Origin: an uncultured Clostridia bacterium | GTDB lineage: Bacteria; Bacillota; Clostridia; Oscillospirales; Butyricicoccaceae | Assembly (NCBI GenBank): GCA_910589115.1 | Contig: CAJUSB010000076.1 | Span: 1-16,674 of the forward strand | Reading direction: 5' to 3' | DNA: 16,674 bases | Shown here: piece after piece, positions 13,423-16,674 of the stretch | Layout of the letters: every line of letters begins with the position of its first letter | Position numbering within the stretch: position 1 is the first letter of the stretch | Translations under genes and position numbers: made by a program | Notes under the pieces: generated by a model | What the model saw: only the letters and a program-made list of their open reading frames with translations | Database searches by the model: none | What the model was told of the DNA's origin: nothing

Positions 13423-14865
13423 TTAATAGCGGCACCCTTCCAGAAGGTCGCTTTTGATCTGCCAGAGTTTTTTGGAAAGGTCTACGAAATATACCTGTGG
13501 GTTTTCAAACCGTTTGACCGACTCCCACAGCGTACCCATTTGCTGCATACAATATTCTCGGATCTCGTGCACGTTGGGGGATTCGTATACCCGCACGCCA
13601 TGTTTGAAAATCTGTACCTGTAAGGGCTTGGCCGTGTAGTCATGCACTGTTTTTTTCTTCCATGTATGGATTGGGTGGAACAGGGTATACGGCTTGCCGG
13701 AGTCAATGATTTCATCAAATGTGGTCAGTACGTCGCCGATTGCTTTACGTGTGCGGTTATCATACAGGCGGTAGAGTTTCTTAAAATGGGGGGTGGTGAT
13801 TTTTTCCACGTTTTCCGAAACCTTGATTTTTGGAATGATTTGCCCCAATGTGTTTTCGACTGCCACGAGCTTGTAAACGCCGCCGAAAACCGGTTCTGAT
13901 TTAGAGGTAATCAGCCGTTCGCCGATGCCGAACGAATCAATTCGAGCGCCCTGACCGAGCAGGTCACGTACTAAATATTCATCCAGTGAATTCGAGGCCA
14001 TAATCTGTACATCCGGGAATCCGGCCTCATCCAGCATTTCACGCGCCTGAATGGAAAGATAGGCAATATCGCCTGAATCCAGCCGGATAGCTTTCGGGCG
14101 GACGCCCATTGGTGCAAGGACTTCCTTTGCAACGCGGATAGCGTTCGGGACGCCTGATTTTAACACATTATAGGTGTCCACCAGGAAGGTACAATTATTT
14201 GGATAGGTCTTTGCGTAGGCCTTAAAGGCTTCATATTCCGAATCAAACATCTGCACCCAGGAATGCGCCATTGTACCGCCTGCCGGGATGCCATAATCGC
14301 GGTCTGCCAGTGCGCAGGCCGTTCCGTTGCAGCCGCCGATATAAGCCGCCCGCGCCCCGAAAATAGCGCCGGACGCGCCTTGTGCCCGTCGGGAGCCAAA
14401 TTCCAGCACCACCTTGCCCCGTGCAGACCGCGCAATGCGGCTTGCCTTTGTGGCAATCAGCGTCTGATGGTTGATGGTCAGTAAAATCATAGTTTCTACA
14501 AACTGTGCCTGAACCATTGGCCCGGCTACCGTGACAATCGGTTCCCCCGGGAAAACCGGTGTGCCCTCAGGCATTGCCCATACGTCACATTCAAATTTGA
14601 AATTCCGCAAATAGTCAAGGAATGCCTCAGAAAAACAGTTCCGTCCGCGCAGATATTCGATATCTGCGTCAGAAAATTGCAGGTTTTCAAAATATTCGAT
14701 CAGCTGTGCCACGCCAGCCATTACTGCATATCCGCCGCCATCCGGCACCCGCCGGAAAAACATATCAAAATATGCCCGCCGGTTGGCCATCCCCTGTTCA
14801 AAATAGCCGTTAGCCATTGTGAATTCATAAAAGTCGGTCAACATCGTTAAATTATTTTCCGTCAT
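13423..14865 (-). CDS. pncB: Nicotinate phosphoribosyltransferase
   Basis: This enzyme makes nicotinate mononucleotide from nicotinate and PRPP with ATP hydrolysis, the entry step of the Preiss-Handler NAD salvage route. I chose ATG 14865 (480 residues, MTENNLTMLTDFYEFTMA) because GGGGAGGT ends 7 nt before it. An ATG 10 codons upstream lacks a comparable site. Motifs: TDFYEFTMANGYF (10-22), FGSRRAQG (156-163), NGTACALA, GTMAHSW with the expected phospho-histidine H201, the phosphate-binding RLDSGD segment, and SFGIGERLITSK. Length and motifs are normal for the Firmicutes form, with the usual C-terminal helical extension. It is transcribed alone from the promoter at 14946-14974, through a two-hairpin leader. 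Confidence 0.95.
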   Translation of the reverse strand: MTENNLTMLTDFYEFTMANGYFEQGMANRRAYFDMFFRRVPDGGGYAVMAGVAQLIEYFENLQFSDADIEYLRGRNCFSEAFLDYLRNFKFECDVWAMPEGTPVFPGEPIVTVAGPMVQAQFVETMILLTINHQTLIATKASRIARSARGKVVLEFGSRRAQGASGAIFGARAAYIGGCNGTACALADRDYGIPAGGTMAHSWVQMFDSEYEAFKAYAKTYPNNCTFLVDTYNVLKSGVPNAIRVAKEVLAPMGVRPKAIRLDSGDIAYLSIQAREMLDEAGFPDVQIMASNSLDEYLVRDLLGQGARIDSFGIGERLITSKSEPVFGGVYKLVAVENTLGQIIPKIKVSENVEKITTPHFKKLYRLYDNRTRKAIGDVLTTFDEIIDSGKPYTLFHPIHTWKKKTVHDYTAKPLQVQIFKHGVRVYESPNVHEIREYCMQQMGTLWESVKRFENPQVYFVDLSKKLWQIKSDLLEGCRY

Positions 14866-14889
14866 TTCTCGTACCTCCCCATTCGTGCA

Positions 14890-14940
14890 GGGCATGGGAT
14901 GCCCGCATCAGGTTTCGTCAGATGGTAAGTCACCATCTGA
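14890..14940 (-). promoter_or_regulatory. Two-hairpin leader of pncB
   Basis: A 9-bp perfect stem TCAGATGGT/ACCATCTGA (14918-14926 with 14932-14940) starts at the predicted 5' end of the mRNA. A 6-bp stem GGGCAT/ATGCCC (14890-14895 with 14899-14904) follows, lying 10 bases before the GGGGAGGT ribosome binding site. The first could be a DNA operator palindrome or an mRNA-stabilising hairpin. I could not match the leader to a known NAD or nicotinate riboswitch. Confidence 0.45.
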
Positions 14941-14945
14941 TATTC

Positions 14946-14974
14946 ATAATAGTACATTTTCACCAAAAACGCAA
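14946..14974 (-). promoter_or_regulatory. Promoter of pncB
   Basis: On the minus strand TTGCGT (14969-14974) and TATTAT (14946-14951) are 17 bp apart, with a predicted start near 14939. It is divergent from, and about 110 bp away from, the argG promoter. Confidence 0.6.
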
Positions 14975-15008
14975 GGCCTAAAATATTTATCCTTTCTTTT
15001 TCAGTGGA

Positions 15009-15038
15009 TGAATCATACATTGAATGCATAAATATTCA
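15009..15038. promoter_or_regulatory. Candidate ARG box(es) for ArgR/AhrC upstream of argG
   Basis: TGCATAAATATTCA (15025-15038) fits the ArgR/AhrC consensus TGAAT-N4-ATTCA with one mismatch. A poorer half-match begins TGAAT at 15009. It lies 27-40 bp upstream of the argG -35, in AT-rich sequence where such boxes are common. AT-richness makes chance matches likely. No regulator gene is in the window. Confidence 0.38.
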
Positions 15039-15064
15039 TTTTGAAAAATATTTATAAATTATCC

Positions 15065-15093
15065 TTGCATTTCTCCCGATGCCGTATTATAAT
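15065..15093 (+). promoter_or_regulatory. Promoter of argG
   Basis: TTGCAT (15065-15070) and perfect TATAAT (15088-15093) are 17 bp apart. The start near 15100 leaves a short leader of about 35 nt with a GGAGGAG ribosome binding site (15121-15127). Confidence 0.8.
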
Positions 15094-15134
15094 AGGGGCA
15101 TTGAAAAAAATCAAAATCTCGGAGGAGTTATAAA

Positions 15135-16358
15135 ATGGTGAAAGAATATAAAAAGATTGTCCTTGCATATTCCGGCGGATTGGATACTTCAATTATCATC
15201 CCGTGGCTCAAGGAAAACTATGGTAACCCGGAAATCATTGCGGTATCCGGCGACGTAGGGCAGGGGACAGAGCTGGACGGCCTGGAAGAAAAGGCCCTCA
15301 AGACCGGTGCATCCAAGCTGATTGTAGCAGACTTGACAGATGAGATGTGTGATGACGTGATTGTCCCGGCACTCAAGGCCGGTGCGAAATATGAAACCTA
15401 TCTGCTTGGCACAGCGTTTGCGCGTCCGATCATTGCAAAGAAGCTGGTCGAAATCGCGCTTGAAGAAGGTGCGGATGCAATCTGTCATGGCTGCACAGGT
15501 AAGGGAAACGATCAGGTTCGGTTTGAGCTTGCAATCAAGCGTTTTGCGCCGCAGATGGGCATTATTGCACCGTGGCGTGAGTGGGATATTAAATCCCGTG
15601 ATGAAGAGATTGACTATGCAGAGGCGCATCAAATCCCGCTGAAAATCACCCGTGAAACCAGCTATTCCAAGGATAAGAACCTGTGGCATCTGTCCCACGA
15701 GGGTCTTGATTTGGAAGACCCTGCAAATGAGCCGGATCTTGACAAAGAGGGCTTTCTGGAAATGGGTGTCTCTCCCTTCAAAGCACCGGACAAACCGACT
15801 TATGTAACCATTGACTTTGAAAAGGGCGTACCTGTTGCCGTTGACGGTGAAAAGATGAAGGTTTCCGATATTATCCGTAAGCTGAATAAGCTCGGCGGAG
15901 ACAATGGCATTGGCATCATTGACATTGTGGAAAACCGTCTGGTTGGCATGAAGGACCGCGGCATTTATGAAACGCCCGGCGGCACCATTCTCTACGCCGC
16001 ACATGAACAGCTGGAAATGATTTGCATTGATAAGGACACCCTGCACGAAAAGCAGAAGCTGGCAGTAGATTTTGCCGACCTCGTATATAATGGCAAATGG
16101 TTCAGCCCCCTGCGGGAAGCCCTGTCCGCTTTTGTCGATAAAACACAGGAATTCGTGACTGGTACAGTGAAAATGAAACTGTATAAAGGTAATATTATTC
16201 CGGCAGGCATGACCTCACCGTATACGCTGTACTCGGAAGAGCTGGCGACCTTTGATGCAAGCGACTATGACCAGAAGGATTCCAAGGGCTTTATTAACCT
16301 TTGGGGCCTGCCGGACACTGTCCAGGCACTGCGCGAACAGGGTAAGCTCAATCGTTAA
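15135..16358 (+). CDS. argG: Argininosuccinate synthase
   Basis: ArgG joins citrulline and aspartate with ATP to give argininosuccinate, the penultimate step of arginine synthesis. It is a cytosolic tetramer in the family. The 407-residue protein carries the N-type ATP pyrophosphatase loop AYSGGLDTS (11-19), GDVGQG, LLGTAFARPIIAK, the substrate-binding CHGCTGKGNDQVRFE segment (about 117-131), NLWHLSHEG and ETPGGTILYAAHE. Length and motifs are normal. GGAGGAG lies 7 nt before ATG. In many clostridia argH follows directly. Here a palindrome and repeat block follow instead, and no argH is seen before the window ends, so argG may be monocistronic. A candidate ARG box lies upstream. Confidence 0.97.
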   Translation: MVKEYKKIVLAYSGGLDTSIIIPWLKENYGNPEIIAVSGDVGQGTELDGLEEKALKTGASKLIVADLTDEMCDDVIVPALKAGAKYETYLLGTAFARPIIAKKLVEIALEEGADAICHGCTGKGNDQVRFELAIKRFAPQMGIIAPWREWDIKSRDEEIDYAEAHQIPLKITRETSYSKDKNLWHLSHEGLDLEDPANEPDLDKEGFLEMGVSPFKAPDKPTYVTIDFEKGVPVAVDGEKMKVSDIIRKLNKLGGDNGIGIIDIVENRLVGMKDRGIYETPGGTILYAAHEQLEMICIDKDTLHEKQKLAVDFADLVYNGKWFSPLREALSAFVDKTQEFVTGTVKMKLYKGNIIPAGMTSPYTLYSEELATFDASDYDQKDSKGFINLWGLPDTVQALREQGKLNR

Positions 16359-16413
16359 TTGATATCGAAAAACAATATAAAAACCATTTAACATAAAAAC
16401 AACGTATGAAACC
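16359..16413. other. AT-rich spacer after argG
   Basis: AT-rich with no gene and no clear T-run terminator. Transcription of argG may end at the palindrome starting at 16414. From there to the window end, only repeat sequence is present. Confidence 0.5.
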
Positions 16414-16674
16414 GACCGGCCCGCTGTCCTTATGGCGGGCCGGTCAGTGGAGTATAAACAATTATAAACGCACCAAAATCCCCCGTCCCGCCCGCAGGCG
16501 AAGTGGAGATGCGTTAGCATCTCGGGGTCTGGGGCTTAAGCCCCAGCGGGTGCAGGGCGGAGCCTTGCCGCTCCCCGCGCAGGGGCGGGTGCAGGGCAGA
16601 GTCCTGCCGCTCCCCGCGCAGGGGCGGGTGCAGGGCAGAGCCTTGCCGCTCCCCGCGTAGGGGCGGGTGCAGGG
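16414..16674 (-). repeat. Composite dispersed repeat, copy V (inverted), running off the window
   Basis: The palindrome GACCGGCCCGC/GCGGGCCGGTC (16414-16424 with 16435-16445) has loop TGTCCTTATG, the exact reverse complement of the copy II loop. It is followed by the complement of the GGCGGGACGGGGG core (about 16480-16492) and the GAGATGC/GCATCTC and CTGGGGC/GCCCCAG hairpins. The inverted polarity matches copy IV. A tandem array then begins at 16546. Confidence 0.85.
16546..16674. repeat. 39-bp tandem repeat array (at least 3.3 units)
   Basis: Units begin GCGGGTGCAGGGC at 16546, 16585, 16624 and 16663 (the last cut by the window end), exactly 39 bp apart and nearly identical. Because 39 is a multiple of 3, a frame stays open through the array, but there is no start signal or coding character. 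Each unit contains a CCCCGCGCAGGGG-type inverted repeat. The total copy number is unknown. Confidence 0.9.

Noticed and set aside
16406..16660. 84-codon plus-strand frame with a 13-residue repeat
   Set aside because: It is created by the 39-bp tandem array and repeat copy V. There is no ribosome binding site, and the upstream half is palindrome sequence.
16546..16674. CRISPR array at the window end
   Set aside because: The 39-bp units are directly adjacent with no unique spacers, so it is a plain tandem repeat.

Overview
This window looks like chromosomal DNA from an anaerobic gut-type member of the Firmicutes (class Clostridia, most likely Oscillospirales/Butyricicoccaceae-like). That placement rests on the six-gene Rnf complex in clostridial order (rnfCDGEAB), AGGAGG-type ribosome binding sites, TTGnnn-N17-TATAAT promoters, an OmpR-type two-component pair, and many GC-rich dispersed repeats in the gaps. 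It is an inference from gene content. No rRNA or marker gene is present.

Layout. 1-620 holds a partial repeat block, then a compact minus-strand locus. This encodes a 27-residue hydrophobic peptide resembling holin-like type I toxins, with its own promoter, leader, terminator and a candidate convergent antisense RNA. 675-1136 is a macrodomain protein. 1468-3875 is a response regulator and histidine kinase pair interrupted by a MITE-like hairpin element. 4218-5831 is a membrane-anchored HtrA/DegP-type serine protease. 6453-11590 is the complete rnf operon, behind a good promoter and a 150-nt structured leader. 12077-13333 is a membrane-anchored protein resembling the DUF4015 glycosidase-like family. 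13423-14865 (minus) is nicotinate phosphoribosyltransferase, convergent with the previous gene across a bidirectional terminator. 15135-16358 is argininosuccinate synthase, divergent from it.

How the genes work together. Rnf couples reduced ferredoxin oxidation to NAD+ reduction and ion export. The nicotinate salvage enzyme supplies NAD. ArgG belongs to arginine synthesis. The sensor pair and HtrA lie together in the order regulator, kinase, protease, which suggests envelope-stress signalling, although a repeat block separates kinase and protease.

The most unusual material is between the genes. Five gaps (1-116, 3884-4070, 5990-6240, 11591-11982, 16414-16674) carry the same composite repeat with fixed polarity: a GC-rich string of small hairpins followed by a longer 11-bp-stem palindrome. 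Stem changes between palindrome copies are always compensated on the other arm. The toxin-like locus at 178-602 has complementary sequences near the predicted 5' and 3' ends of its transcript, a feature known from type I toxin mRNAs, and is the best candidate here for an undescribed small system.
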